Shown piece by piece: positions 24,415 through 32,790 of a DNA stretch of 45,259 nucleotides. The position numbers and the translations under genes are program-made. The notes beneath the pieces were generated by a model. That model was not told the origin of the DNA and did not search any database. It saw only the letters and a list, made by a program, of their open reading frames with translations. This DNA is from Cupriavidus neocaledonicus (GTDB lineage: Bacteria > Pseudomonadota > Gammaproteobacteria > Burkholderiales > Burkholderiaceae): positions 1 to 45,259 of the forward strand of contig NZ_AQUR01000067.1 in NCBI RefSeq assembly GCF_000372525.1, read 5' to 3'. Within the stretch, counting starts at the first letter, position 1, and each line of letters opens with the position of its first letter.

Positions 24415-26583
24415 TCAGGGCTTGGGCCGTACCGCGTCCGCGGTGCCCTGGATAAAGGCCTTGATCTTCTCGACGTCCTGCGGCGTCAGCTTGCCGGTGA
24501 AGTCCGGCATGCCGCGCGCCATCGCCGGCCCCTTGAACACCACCCTGTCCAGGTTCTCGATGAAGGCGGCGTCGATATAGCCCAGGTTGGGGATATTGCC
24601 GCCGCGGTCGACGCCGGGCACGCCATGGCACAGCACGCAGTTGCTGACGTACAGCGCGGTGCCGTCCCTGACCAGCGCCGGATCGTACCTGACGCCCTGC
24701 AGCAGCTTGCCGGCACGGTATTCGGCAAAGGCCGGCAACGGCGCCTTGCCGCCGAGGGCGAAGGTGTAGACCGTGCCCGGGCCTTGCCGGTTGGTGGCGC
24801 GCTGCGCCTGCCCGTAGACCCCGCCCCAGCCCACCGCGACCGAGACATACTGCCTGCCGTCGAGCTCGAAGCTGACCGGCGCGGCAACCACGCCGGTGCC
24901 GGTCGGCGATTCCCACAGCTTGTCGCCATTGCGCGCGTCATAGGCGACGAAGCGGCCGTCGGCGGTGCCCTGGAACACCAGGTTGCCGGCCGTGGTCAGC
25001 GTGCCGCCGTTCCACGGCGAGACCAGCTCCTGCGTCCACGCGGCCTTCTGCCGCACCGGGTCCCACGCAATCAGCCGGCCGAAGGGCTTGCTTTGCGGCG
25101 GCTCGGCGTTGAGGAACTTGGCCGTGTTCCAGCCCACGTTGCCATGCGGCGTGCCGGGCTTGCCTTCATTGAAGTGCCAGCTCTTGTCGTCCATCAGGTT
25201 GAGCGGCACGTGCTGCGCCGGCAGGTAGACCAGCCCGGTCTGCGGGTTGAACGACATCGGATGCCAGTTGTGCGCGCCGTACGGGCCGGGAATCGCGTCA
25301 TAGGCCTTGTCGGCGGCGCGCGCCTCGGGCCGTTCGATCGGGCGGCCGCCGGCGTCATAGCCGGTGGCCCAGTTGACGTCGACGAAGTTCTTCGCCGAGA
25401 TGAACTTGCCGTTGGTGCGGTCGATGACAAAGAAGAAGCCGTTCTTGGGCGCGTGCAGGATGACCTTGCGCAACTGCCCGTCCAGCTTCAGGTCGGCCAG
25501 GATCATTGGCTGGGTCGAGGTGTAGTCCCAGTTATCGCCCGGGGTCTCCTGGTAATGCCAGACGTACTTGCCGGTGTCGGGATCGAGCGCGACGATCGAC
25601 GCCAGGTACAGGTTGTCGCCGCCGGCCGGGCTGCGCTTGCTGCGCGACCACGGCGCGCCGTTGCCGGTGCCGACGTACATCAGGTTCAGTTCGGGGTCGA
25701 AGGCGAGCGTGTCCCAGGCGGTGCCGCCGCCGCCCGCTTCCCAGTACTTGCCGCTCGGGTCCCAGGTCCTGGCCGCAGCCGCCATCGACTCGTCCTCGAA
25801 CGGTTTGGACGGATCGCCGGGCACGGTGAACCAGCGCCACTGCTGCGCGCCGGTGGCGGCATCGTAGGCGGTGATGTAGCCGCGCACGCCGAACTCGGCG
25901 CCGCCGTTGCCGATGATGACCTTGCCCTTGAATACGCGCGGCGCGCCGGTGATGGTGTACGAGTAGCGGCGGTCGATGATGGTGTCCTGCTCCCACAACT
26001 TGCGGCCGCTGGCGGCATCGAGCGCGATCAGCCGGCCATCGTAGGCGGCGACGAACACCTTGCCCTGGTACAGCGCCACGCCGCGGTTGACCACGTCGCA
26101 GCAGCCGCGATAGCCCAGCGCACGGTCCACCTTGGGGTCGAAGGTCCAGAGCCGCTTGCCGGTGCGCGCGTCGACCGCATGCACCACGCTCCACGACGCG
26201 GTCACGTACATCACGCCGTCGACCACCAGCGGGGTCGCTTCGACGCCGCGAGTCGACTCCAGGTTGTAGCTCCACACCAGTCCCAGGTCGCGCACATTGG
26301 CCGCATCGATCTGGCGCAGCCGGCTGAAGCGGGTCTCGGCGTAGTCCAGGCCGTGGCTGGGCCAGTCGCGGCTGGTGCTGGCATTGGCGCTGATGAAGGC
26401 GCCGTCGACCCTGGCCGCAGCGTTGCGCGGCGCCGCGGCGCTGGCGGGCAGCAACGGCATGGCCAGCGCCAGGGCAGCGGCCAGCCACGCGGCGGCGCGG
26501 GTCATGCTACGGCGCCGGGCCGCGGCGCGTTCGGTCGCAACTTCCGCAACGGCATCCGTTGCCGGCTTCAACGCATGGTTCAT
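24415..26583 (-). CDS. PQQ-dependent alcohol dehydrogenase with C-terminal haem c (quinohaemoprotein)
   Basis: 722 residues. An extended N-region leads to a signal peptide (about 27-50, ending ASAA), so it is periplasmic. The eight-bladed PQQ propeller shows the vicinal disulfide Cys161-Cys162 (RGCCDVV), calcium ligands Glu230 and Asn308, and catalytic Asp353 in NWDYT. The residue two after Asp353 is Thr, not the Asp that marks lanthanide enzymes, so a Ca2+ enzyme is predicted. A C-terminal cytochrome c has CVLCH (649-653) and a Met ligand candidate at 692. This is the type II soluble alcohol dehydrogenase layout, oxidising alcohols and passing electrons through haem. No PQQ synthesis or partner cytochrome genes are nearby. 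AGGAG supports the start. Confidence 0.93.
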   Translation of the reverse strand: MNHALKPATDAVAEVATERAAARRRSMTRAAAWLAAALALAMPLLPASAAAPRNAAARVDGAFISANASTSRDWPSHGLDYAETRFSRLRQIDAANVRDLGLVWSYNLESTRGVEATPLVVDGVMYVTASWSVVHAVDARTGKRLWTFDPKVDRALGYRGCCDVVNRGVALYQGKVFVAAYDGRLIALDAASGRKLWEQDTIIDRRYSYTITGAPRVFKGKVIIGNGGAEFGVRGYITAYDAATGAQQWRWFTVPGDPSKPFEDESMAAAARTWDPSGKYWEAGGGGTAWDTLAFDPELNLMYVGTGNGAPWSRSKRSPAGGDNLYLASIVALDPDTGKYVWHYQETPGDNWDYTSTQPMILADLKLDGQLRKVILHAPKNGFFFVIDRTNGKFISAKNFVDVNWATGYDAGGRPIERPEARAADKAYDAIPGPYGAHNWHPMSFNPQTGLVYLPAQHVPLNLMDDKSWHFNEGKPGTPHGNVGWNTAKFLNAEPPQSKPFGRLIAWDPVRQKAAWTQELVSPWNGGTLTTAGNLVFQGTADGRFVAYDARNGDKLWESPTGTGVVAAPVSFELDGRQYVSVAVGWGGVYGQAQRATNRQGPGTVYTFALGGKAPLPAFAEYRAGKLLQGVRYDPALVRDGTALYVSNCVLCHGVPGVDRGGNIPNLGYIDAAFIENLDRVVFKGPAMARGMPDFTGKLTPQDVEKIKAFIQGTADAVRPKP

Positions 26584-26753
26584 ATCGTCTCCTGAAGGGC
26601 GTTCTTGTTGGAATTCGGGACTGCAGGATTACGGTACTGCGCGGCATTGCGCGACGCCGGGCGGTGGCCGGGGCCCATCGATCATCGGCGAGCCCTTGCG
26701 TTATGGGTACAGGGATAACCCGAAGCCAGTGGCACGGCCGGGCCACGCCACCA

Positions 26754-26768
26754 ATATCCAGCGGATAT
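26754..26768. repeat. palindrome ATATCC-AGC-GGATAT before the crotonase gene
   Basis: A perfect 6+3+6 palindrome lies 94 bases upstream of the crotonase ATG, within the 278-base divergent region shared with the alcohol dehydrogenase gene. A second, wider pair CCAATAT (26751-26757) / ATATTGG (26786-26792) overlaps it. These AT-rich symmetric elements stand out from the local composition and could be a regulator site for either gene. Confidence 0.4.
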
Positions 26769-26861
26769 CGCCCTGCAAGAAATGAATATTGGACGATGGC
26801 GGCACCGTGGCTTAGCCTTGGCGCCAGGACAGACCCCGCATTGCTACCCGGAGCCCCCGAC

Positions 26862-27659
26862 ATGAGCCAGTTCCTTCTCTACGATCAGCAGGACCACATC
26901 GTCACCCTGACCATGAACGAGCCCGAGCGGCGCAACCCGCTGACCGGCAATACCGCGGTGGCGGAATTCCTGGATGCGATCGACCGCATCCACGGCGACG
27001 GCAGCGTGCGCGCGGTGGTGATCACCGGCGCCGGCACGGCGTTCTCGTCGGGCGGCAATATCAAGGACATGGAGCGACAGGCGTCCGGCACGGTGCCGGG
27101 CATGGAGATCCGCCAGGACTACCGCCGCGGCATCCAGCGCCTGCCGCTGGCGCTGTTCAACCTGGAGGTGCCGGTGATCGCCGCGGTCAACGGCGCGGCC
27201 ATGGGCGCGGGGCTGGACCTGGCCTGCATGTGCGATATCCGCATTGCGTCGGAACGCGCGCAGTTCGCCGAGTCCTTCGTCAAGCTCGGCATCATCCCGG
27301 GCGATGGCGGCGCGTGGCTGCTGCCGCGCGTGATCGGCCTGTCGCGGGCGGCCGAGATGACTTTTACCGGCCAGCCGATCGACGCCAGGCTGGCGCTCGA
27401 ATGGAACCTGGTGTCGCGCGTGGTCGCGCCCGAGGCGCTGCTGCCCACCGCCTATGAACTGGCCGGCCGCATCGCCGCCAATCCGCCGCACGCGGTGCGT
27501 CTGGCCAAGCGCCTGATGCGCGAAGCCATGCATACCCGGCTGGATACGCTGCTGGAACTGTCGGCCGGCTTCCAGGCGCTGTCGCACCAGACCGCCGACC
27601 ACCGCGAAGCGGTGCAGGCCTTCCTGGACAAGCGCGCGCCGGTCTTCACCGGCAACTGA
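26862..27659 (+). CDS. crotonase-family protein lacking the hydratase glutamates
   Basis: 265 residues from the ATG at 26862 (GGAG upstream). The fold is clearly crotonase: CoA and oxyanion segments GAGTAFSSGGNIKDM (about 56-70) and AAVNGAAMGAGLDLACMCD (107-125). The two catalytic Glu of enoyl-CoA hydratases (144 and 164 in rat numbering) are here Asp119 and Phe139, with IIPGDGGAWLLPR following. It is therefore probably not a plain hydratase; an isomerase, hydrolase or other acyl-CoA activity is more likely. It is convergent with iclR and divergent from the alcohol dehydrogenase, so its regulation may differ from that of the thiolase operon. Confidence 0.88.
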   Translation: MSQFLLYDQQDHIVTLTMNEPERRNPLTGNTAVAEFLDAIDRIHGDGSVRAVVITGAGTAFSSGGNIKDMERQASGTVPGMEIRQDYRRGIQRLPLALFNLEVPVIAAVNGAAMGAGLDLACMCDIRIASERAQFAESFVKLGIIPGDGGAWLLPRVIGLSRAAEMTFTGQPIDARLALEWNLVSRVVAPEALLPTAYELAGRIAANPPHAVRLAKRLMREAMHTRLDTLLELSAGFQALSHQTADHREAVQAFLDKRAPVFTGN

Positions 27660-27677
27660 GGCGGCCGCCGAAATTTC

Positions 27678-27708
27678 GCTGGCGTGGCCCTATCCCGCCA
27701 CGCCCAGC
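27678..27708. terminator. hairpin between convergent crotonase and iclR genes
   Basis: GCTGGCGTGGC (27678-27688) pairs with GCCACGCCCAGC (27697-27708) with one bulged base and an 8-base loop. It covers the last codons and stop of iclR and follows the crotonase stop by 18 bases, so it can serve as a shared two-way terminator. There is no T-run on the plus side. Confidence 0.45.
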
Positions 27709-28502
27709 GCGCCTTCGACATTGCGCACCAGGCTGACCAGGCGCGGGCCGATATCCGTCTCCAGCTGCTTGCTCTGCTGGCTGAACACCGGCACCGACGC
27801 GGCGAAGATCCACCCCTCGCCGTCGCGGCGGGTGCGCAGCGGCACGGCCACCGATTCCACTTCGCGGTGCAGGTCGCGATGGCCGCGGCAGAAGCCGTGC
27901 TGCTGCAGGTCCTGGGCCGCATCGGCCAGGCGCGCCTGCAGCCAGTCCGCGCGCGGCGGGTCGGCGGCGCGCAGCTGCGCCAGGTAGGCCTCGCGCTCGG
28001 CCTGGTCCAGCCGCAGCAGGTAGGCGCGGCCGGAGCCGGTGCGCGCGACCGACACGCGCGTGCCGACCTCGGGCCGGAACACATGGCTGCCAACGCCCTG
28101 CGCGATCTCGACATAGGTCAGCGCCTGGCCGCTGCCGACGATCAGCTCGACCTGCCCGGCGATATGGTCGGCCAGTTCCTGCATCGCCGGCCGCGCCAGC
28201 TGGCGGATCGTCATGCGCGCCAGCGCCGGCGCGGCCAGGTTGATCAGGCCGACGCCGGGCACGTAGCGCGACAGCCGCTCCGAGTAATGCAGCAGGCCCA
28301 GCCCGCACAGCGTGTCGAGCAGCCGGAACAGGGTCGGCTTGGCCAGGCCGGTGCGCTCCATCAGTTCCCGGCTGCTCAGTTCCTGCACCGTGGGCGAGAA
28401 GCAGTTGAGGATCGAGACGCCGCGTGCCAGCGCGCTGACAAGGCGCGCCTCGCCGTCGGCATCGGCTGGCGGGGTTACGGAGGCAGGTGAAGCATTGGTC
28501 AT
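27690..28502 (-). CDS. IclR-family transcriptional regulator
   Basis: 270 residues. The N-terminal winged helix-turn-helix (about 22-85) shows LARGVSILNCFSP, LSSRELMERTGLAKPTLFRLLDTLCGLGLL; the C-terminal effector domain (about 95-265) has GSGQALTYVEIAQG, VGTRVSVARTGSGRAYLL and SVAVPLRTRRDGEG. Such proteins usually sense small aromatic or short-chain acids and repress or activate a neighbouring catabolic operon. It is divergent from the thiolase operon. A near-perfect palindrome lies 24 bases upstream of its own start and a related site near the thiolase gene, so it probably controls both. Confidence 0.92.
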   Translation of the reverse strand: MTNASPASVTPPADADGEARLVSALARGVSILNCFSPTVQELSSRELMERTGLAKPTLFRLLDTLCGLGLLHYSERLSRYVPGVGLINLAAPALARMTIRQLARPAMQELADHIAGQVELIVGSGQALTYVEIAQGVGSHVFRPEVGTRVSVARTGSGRAYLLRLDQAEREAYLAQLRAADPPRADWLQARLADAAQDLQQHGFCRGHRDLHREVESVAVPLRTRRDGEGWIFAASVPVFSQQSKQLETDIGPRLVSLVRNVEGALGVAG

Positions 28503-28525
28503 TGCAGGGGCCCGGATCTGAAGTT

Positions 28526-28547
28526 TTTTGATACGCGCGTCTCAAAA
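28526..28547. promoter_or_regulatory. candidate IclR operator next to iclR
   Basis: A 22-bp near-palindrome with arms TTTTGATACGC and GCGTCTCAAAA, 20 of 22 positions symmetric. Its inner end is 24 bases upstream of the iclR start. A second copy at 28653-28674 shares GATAC-N4-GTCTCAA. Size and symmetry fit IclR-type operators; the assignment is inference from position. Confidence 0.6.
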
Positions 28548-28652
28548 GCCGGATGTTGCCCTTCGTATTTTCGAAAGTCAAACCGGGATTTTTGCGTTTA
28601 CTTGGTGATTTTCCGACGCCAGAATCCCAATTCATCGTATCGGACGATCACT

Positions 28653-28674
28653 TTTCGATACAGACGTCTCAATA
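28653..28674. promoter_or_regulatory. candidate IclR operator next to the thiolase gene
   Basis: A second copy of the 22-bp site, with arms TTTCGATACAG and ACGTCTCAATA, same orientation, 127 bases from the first and 45 bases before the thiolase ATG. It is less symmetric than the iclR-proximal copy but keeps the core GATAC-N4-GTCTCAA. Two sites bracketing the divergent promoters suggest joint control, perhaps by looping. Confidence 0.6.
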
Positions 28675-28719
28675 TCCCCGCAACGACCCGCAACGCTCAG
28701 CTTAGTCAGGAGACTCCGC

Positions 28720-29898
28720 ATGCAACAAGCCGTCATCGTCGACGCCATCCGCAGCCCAATGGGCCGCTCCAAGCCGGGCTCGGCCTTTACCGAGCTCCAT
28801 GCCACCGAACTGCTGGCGCAGGTGCTCAAGGCGCTGGTCGAGCGCAACCGGCTGGATCCGGGGCTGGTCGACGACGTCATCACCGGCTGCGTGACGCAGG
28901 CGGGCGAGCAATCCGCCGGCCCCGGCCGGGTGGCGTGGCTGGCGGCGGGGTTTCCCGAGCACGTGCCCGCCACCACCATCGACCGCAAGTGCGGCTCGAG
29001 CCAGCAGGCGGTGCACTTTGCCGCGCAGGGCATCATGGCCGGCGCCTATGACATCGTTATCGCCTGCGGCATCGAGTCGATGAGCCGGGTGCCGATGGGC
29101 TCGGCGCGCATCGGCCAGAACCCGTATGGCCCGTCGATGGAAGCGCGCTATGCGCCGGGCCTGGTGTCGCAAGGCGTCGCGGCCGAACTGGTCGCGGCGA
29201 AGTACGAGCTGTCGCGCGAGCAGATGGACAGCTACTCGGCGCGTTCGCACGAACTGGCCGCCGCCGCGCGCGAAAGCGGCGCGTTCCGCCGCGAGATCGT
29301 GGGCATCAGCACCCCCAACGGCGTGGTCGAGCACGACGAGACCATCCGCCCCGGCACCTCGGTGGAGAAGCTGGGCACGCTGCAGGCGTCGTTCCGCAAC
29401 GACGAGCTGAGCGCGCACTTCCCGCAGATCGGCTGGAACGTCACCGCGGGCAATGCCTCGCAGATCAGCGACGGCGCCGCCGCGATGCTGCTGATGAGCG
29501 AGGCGATGGCGCAGCGCCTGGGTTTGAAGCCGCGCGCGCGCTTCGTCGCGTTCGACGTCTGCGGCGACGATCCGATCGCGATGTTGACCGCTCCCATTCC
29601 CGCCAGCCAGCGTGCCATCAAGAAGAGCGGCCTGAAGCTGGAGCAGATCGACCACTACGAAATCAACGAGGCCTTTGCCTGCGTGCCACTGGCGTGGCAG
29701 CGCGCGCTCGGCGCCGACCCGGCGCGGCTGAACCCGCGCGGCGGCGCGATCGCGCTGGGCCATCCGCTGGGCGCCTCGGGCGTGCGGCTGATGACCACCA
29801 TGCTGCATGCGCTGGAAGACAGCGGCCAGCGCTATGGCCTGCAGTCGATGTGCGAAGCCGGCGGCATGGCCAACGCCACCATCATCGAGCGCCTGTAA
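28720..29898 (+). CDS. acetyl-CoA acyltransferase (thiolase)
   Basis: 392 residues, the usual thiolase length. The acyl-accepting Cys91 lies in TIDRKCGSSQQAV, the catalytic His348 in GHPLGASG, and the second Cys378 in SMCEAGGMANATI. The last motif is normally CxGGGxG; here it is CEAGGMA, a variant found in acyltransferases of the FadI/FadA-like and steroid-type side groups. It would cleave a 3-ketoacyl-CoA to acetyl-CoA and a shorter acyl-CoA, or run in the biosynthetic direction. First gene of the plus-strand series, behind a candidate IclR operator; GGAG precedes the ATG. Confidence 0.93.
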   Translation: MQQAVIVDAIRSPMGRSKPGSAFTELHATELLAQVLKALVERNRLDPGLVDDVITGCVTQAGEQSAGPGRVAWLAAGFPEHVPATTIDRKCGSSQQAVHFAAQGIMAGAYDIVIACGIESMSRVPMGSARIGQNPYGPSMEARYAPGLVSQGVAAELVAAKYELSREQMDSYSARSHELAAAARESGAFRREIVGISTPNGVVEHDETIRPGTSVEKLGTLQASFRNDELSAHFPQIGWNVTAGNASQISDGAAAMLLMSEAMAQRLGLKPRARFVAFDVCGDDPIAMLTAPIPASQRAIKKSGLKLEQIDHYEINEAFACVPLAWQRALGADPARLNPRGGAIALGHPLGASGVRLMTTMLHALEDSGQRYGLQSMCEAGGMANATIIERL

Positions 29899-29953
29899 GC
29901 GGCGCCCTGCGCCGTCTCGCTCCAATCCCGATCCCCCATCAAGGAGACACACC

Positions 29954-30718
29954 ATGAAACTGACCAATATGTCCGCCGTCGTCACCGGCGGCGCTTCCGG
30001 CCTGGGCCTGGCCTGCGTGCGGCGCCTGGTGGAACGCGGCGTCGACGTGGTCATCGCCGACCTGTCGGAAGAGCGCGGCAACGCCGTGGTCGACGAGTTC
30101 GGCGGCAAGGTCCGCTTCGTCAAGGCCGACGTGACCGACACCGGGCAGATGAACGCGGTCTACGACGCCGCCGAGGCCGTTGCCCCGCTGCGCGCGCTGA
30201 TCCATTGCGCCGGCCTGGGCGGCCCGGTGCGCGTGGTGGAAAAGGACGGCTCGCCGGGCTCGCTGGAAAAGTACGAGTCGATCGTGCGCATCAACCTGAT
30301 CGGCAGCTTCAATGCGCTGCGCCTCGGCGCCGCGCGCATGGCGAAGAACGAGCCGGTCGACGGCGAACGCGGCGCCTGCGTGCTGACCGCGTCGGTGGCC
30401 GCCTACGAAGGCCAGATCGGCCAGATTCCCTATGCCTCGGCCAAGGCCGGCATCGTCGGCATGACGCTGGTGGCCGCGCGCGACCTGGCGCAGCGCGCGA
30501 TCCGCGTCTGCACCATCGCCCCGGGGCTGTTCGACACCCCGCTGCTGGCCAGGCTGCCCGAGAACGTGCGCGCCTCGCTCGGCGCCATGGTGCCGCACCC
30601 GGCGCGCCTGGGCGCGCCCGACGAATATGCCTCGACCGCGCTGCACATCCTCGAGAACCCCATGCTCAACGGCGAGACCATCCGCCTGGACGGCGCCATC
30701 CGCATGGCACCGCGCTGA
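29954..30718 (+). CDS. short-chain dehydrogenase, 3-hydroxyacyl-CoA dehydrogenase type
   Basis: 254 residues from the ATG at 29954, after AAGGAG. The Rossmann glycine motif is TGGASGLGLA (11-20), Asp36 after strand 2 predicts NAD(H), and the catalytic triad is Ser147, Tyr160 and Lys164 (YASAK). The insertion GLGGPVRVVEKDGSPGSLEKYES and the end GETIRLDGAIRMAPR resemble the type II 3-hydroxyacyl-CoA dehydrogenase (HSD17B10-like) group. It would oxidise the 3-hydroxyacyl-CoA made by the hydratase encoded next. 55 bases after the thiolase gene, same operon. Confidence 0.9.
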   Translation: MKLTNMSAVVTGGASGLGLACVRRLVERGVDVVIADLSEERGNAVVDEFGGKVRFVKADVTDTGQMNAVYDAAEAVAPLRALIHCAGLGGPVRVVEKDGSPGSLEKYESIVRINLIGSFNALRLGAARMAKNEPVDGERGACVLTASVAAYEGQIGQIPYASAKAGIVGMTLVAARDLAQRAIRVCTIAPGLFDTPLLARLPENVRASLGAMVPHPARLGAPDEYASTALHILENPMLNGETIRLDGAIRMAPR

Positions 30719-30745
30719 ACCGGCCGACCAGACAGGAGAGAACTG

Positions 30746-31510
30746 ATGAGCGAGACCCTGCTGAAGGAAATCCGCGGCAACGTGATGGTGCTGACCATCA
30801 ACCGTCCCGAGGCCCGCAATGCGATGGACTTCGAGACCGCCACGGCGATTGCCGCCGCGCTGGATGAACTCGACGCGCGCGACGACCTGAGCCTGGCGGT
30901 GCTGACCGGCGCCGGCGGCACCTTCTGCTCCGGCATGGACCTGAAGGGCTTCCTGGCCGGCAAGCGCCCCAGCATTCCCGGCCGCGGCTTCGGCGGCGTG
31001 ACCGAGCAGCCGCCGCGCAAGGTGCTGATTGCCGCGGTCGAGGGCTATGCGCTGGCCGGCGGTTTCGAGCTGGTGCTGGCGTGCGACCTGGTGGTGGCGT
31101 CGCGCGCCGCCAAGTTCGGCCTGCCCGAGGTCAAGCGCGGCCTGGCCGCCGCCGCCGGCGGCCTGATCCGCCTGCCGCGCCGCGTGCCCTACCACGTGGC
31201 GATGGAATACGCGCTGACCGGCGACATGCTGCCGGCCGAGCGCGCCTACGAGCTGGGCCTGGTCAACCGCCTGACCGATGCCGGCGGCGCGCTCGATGCC
31301 GCGCTGCAGCTGGCCGGCGCGGTCGGCGCCAACGGGCCGCTGGCCATTGCCGCCAGCAAGCAGGTGGTGGCGCAGTCGGGCGACTGGACCCGCGAGGACA
31401 TGTTCGTGAAGCAGAAGCCGCTGATCGACCCGGTCTTTACGTCGGCCGACGCGCGCGAGGGCGCCGCCGCCTTCGCCGAGAAGCGCAAGCCGGTGTGGAC
31501 GGGCAAGTGA
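30746..31510 (+). CDS. enoyl-CoA hydratase
   Basis: 254 residues. Crotonase motifs are GAGGTFCSGMDLKGFLAG (55-72) and VEGYALAGGFELVLACDLVVA (98-118). Both catalytic glutamates are present: Glu108 (GGFELV) and Glu128 (GLPEVKRG), 20 residues apart as in the rat enzyme. That contrasts with the crotonase at 26862. It would hydrate a 2-enoyl-CoA to the 3-hydroxyacyl-CoA. GGAGAG precedes the start; it is 27 bases after the dehydrogenase gene, and a hairpin follows its stop. Confidence 0.92.
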   Translation: MSETLLKEIRGNVMVLTINRPEARNAMDFETATAIAAALDELDARDDLSLAVLTGAGGTFCSGMDLKGFLAGKRPSIPGRGFGGVTEQPPRKVLIAAVEGYALAGGFELVLACDLVVASRAAKFGLPEVKRGLAAAAGGLIRLPRRVPYHVAMEYALTGDMLPAERAYELGLVNRLTDAGGALDAALQLAGAVGANGPLAIAASKQVVAQSGDWTREDMFVKQKPLIDPVFTSADAREGAAAFAEKRKPVWTGK

Positions 31511-31531
31511 CAAGGTTCGCCCTGACCTGAG

Positions 31532-31556
31532 AACGGCCGGCCGCAAGTCGGCCGTT
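31532..31556 (+). terminator. hairpin after the enoyl-CoA hydratase gene
   Basis: AACGGCCG (31532-31539) and CGGCCGTT (31549-31556) form an 8-bp perfect stem with a 9-base loop, followed by ATTCCATT rather than a T-run. It sits 22 bases after the hydratase stop and 43 before the Bug protein gene. It may lower rather than stop transcription into the transport gene. Confidence 0.5.
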
Positions 31557-31599
31557 ATTCCATTGCCAAGCAGCACACAAACATACATGGAGGATACCC

Positions 31600-32613
31600 A
31601 TGACACCCAAGCTGCCCGCATCGCTGTTCCCATCGCTGGCCCATGGCAGCGCAGCACTGCTGCTGGCCACTGCCGCGGCGCTGCCCTGCATGACCCCCGC
31701 GGCCGCGCATGCCGCCGCCTGGCCAGAGCGGCCCATCACCATCATCGTGCCCGGCGCGCCCGGCGGCACCACCGACATCCCGACGCGGCTGGTGGCGCAG
31801 AAGCTGTCGGCCATGCTGGGCCAGCCGGTGGTGGTCGACAACAAGCCCGGCAGCGGCGGCATCATCGGCACGCAGGCCTTCATGCGCGCGGCGCCGGACG
31901 GCTACACGCTGCTGGTCGGCAATACCGGCTCGCATGCCATCAACTACAGCGCCTACAAGCAGCTGTCCTACCAGCCGCAGGATTTCCTGCCGCTGACCGA
32001 CCTGATCTCGTTCGCCAACGTGCTGGTGGTCGGCGCGCAGGCACCGGTGCGCAACGTGGCCGATCTGGTGGCGCAGCTCAGGCAGTCGCCGGGCAAGTAT
32101 TCCTATGCCTCGGCCGGCATCGGCCAGACCACCCACCTGACCGCGGAACTGTTCCGGCTGCGCACCGGCACCGAGGTCATCCACGTGCCGTACAAGGGCT
32201 CGACGCCTGCCACCACCTCCGTGCTGGCGGGCGAAACCACCTTCATGTTCGACAACCTGACGCAGGCGCTGCCGCAGATCCGCGCCGGCAAGCTGCGCGC
32301 GCTCGCCGTGACCAGCGCCGAGCGCCTGCCCGCGCTGCCCGATGTGCCCACCATGGCGCAAGCCGGCGTCAAGGACTTCGTGGTGATGGGCTGGCTGGGC
32401 TTCTTCGCCCCGGCCAGGACCCCGCCGGCGGTGGCCGCGGCGCTGCAGGAGGCACTGGGCAAGGCCCTGCGCGATCCCGAGGTGGTGGCGCGCTTGCGCG
32501 ACATGGGCGGCATTGCCGGCGGCGAGCCACAGCCAAAGTTCGCCGCGCTGGTGCGCGGCGAGATCCAGCGCTGGGGCGAAACCATCCGCGCGTCGAAGAT
32601 CAGCCTGGACTGA
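31600..32613 (+). CDS. Bug (TctC-like) periplasmic solute-binding protein
   Basis: 337 residues; GGAGG five bases before the ATG. The signal peptide is about 1-42 (cleavage near HAAAWPE). The mature start WPERPITIIVPGAPGGTTDI, then LGQPVVVDNKPGSGGIIGTQ, VPYKGSTPAT and the C-terminal part GWLGFFAPARTPPAVAAAL are the tripartite tricarboxylate transporter receptor signatures. Bug proteins bind carboxylates or related solutes. No TctA/TctB membrane genes lie nearby, which is common for this family in Cupriavidus-like genomes. Its position after the acyl-CoA genes suggests the ligand is the acid that the cluster degrades. Confidence 0.92.
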   Translation: MTPKLPASLFPSLAHGSAALLLATAAALPCMTPAAAHAAAWPERPITIIVPGAPGGTTDIPTRLVAQKLSAMLGQPVVVDNKPGSGGIIGTQAFMRAAPDGYTLLVGNTGSHAINYSAYKQLSYQPQDFLPLTDLISFANVLVVGAQAPVRNVADLVAQLRQSPGKYSYASAGIGQTTHLTAELFRLRTGTEVIHVPYKGSTPATTSVLAGETTFMFDNLTQALPQIRAGKLRALAVTSAERLPALPDVPTMAQAGVKDFVVMGWLGFFAPARTPPAVAAALQEALGKALRDPEVVARLRDMGGIAGGEPQPKFAALVRGEIQRWGETIRASKISLD

Positions 32614-32676
32614 CCGCGCAGGCGCCGCGCCGGGCCGGCTTCGCCAAAGCGGAAGGCGGCCCGCCCCAAAGCCAGA

Positions 32677-32706
32677 TTGACATGGCCGGGCGCCCCGGCA
32701 TACCCT
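32677..32706 (+). promoter_or_regulatory. possible promoter of the MFS gene
   Basis: A perfect TTGACA (32677-32682) is followed after 18 bases by TACCCT (32701-32706), a weak -10. It lies 142 bases before the chosen GTG start, in the 234-base gap after the Bug protein gene. The -35 is convincing, the -10 is not. Confidence 0.3.
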
Positions 32707-32790
32707 CGCCTTACCCTGCGGTATATTCAGTGCCCGCTTAAATTCCAGACATTGCAGACATGGAAGGCGCCCGGGGCCCACAACGATAAC

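Noticed and set aside
26736..26756. Possible sigma-54 element (TGGCAC) before the crotonase gene
   Set aside because: No TTGC follows at the required distance, so the -12 part is missing.
29939..31657. 572-codon minus-strand frame opposite the SDR and hydratase genes
   Set aside because: Antisense shadow of two well-recognised genes with good ribosome sites.
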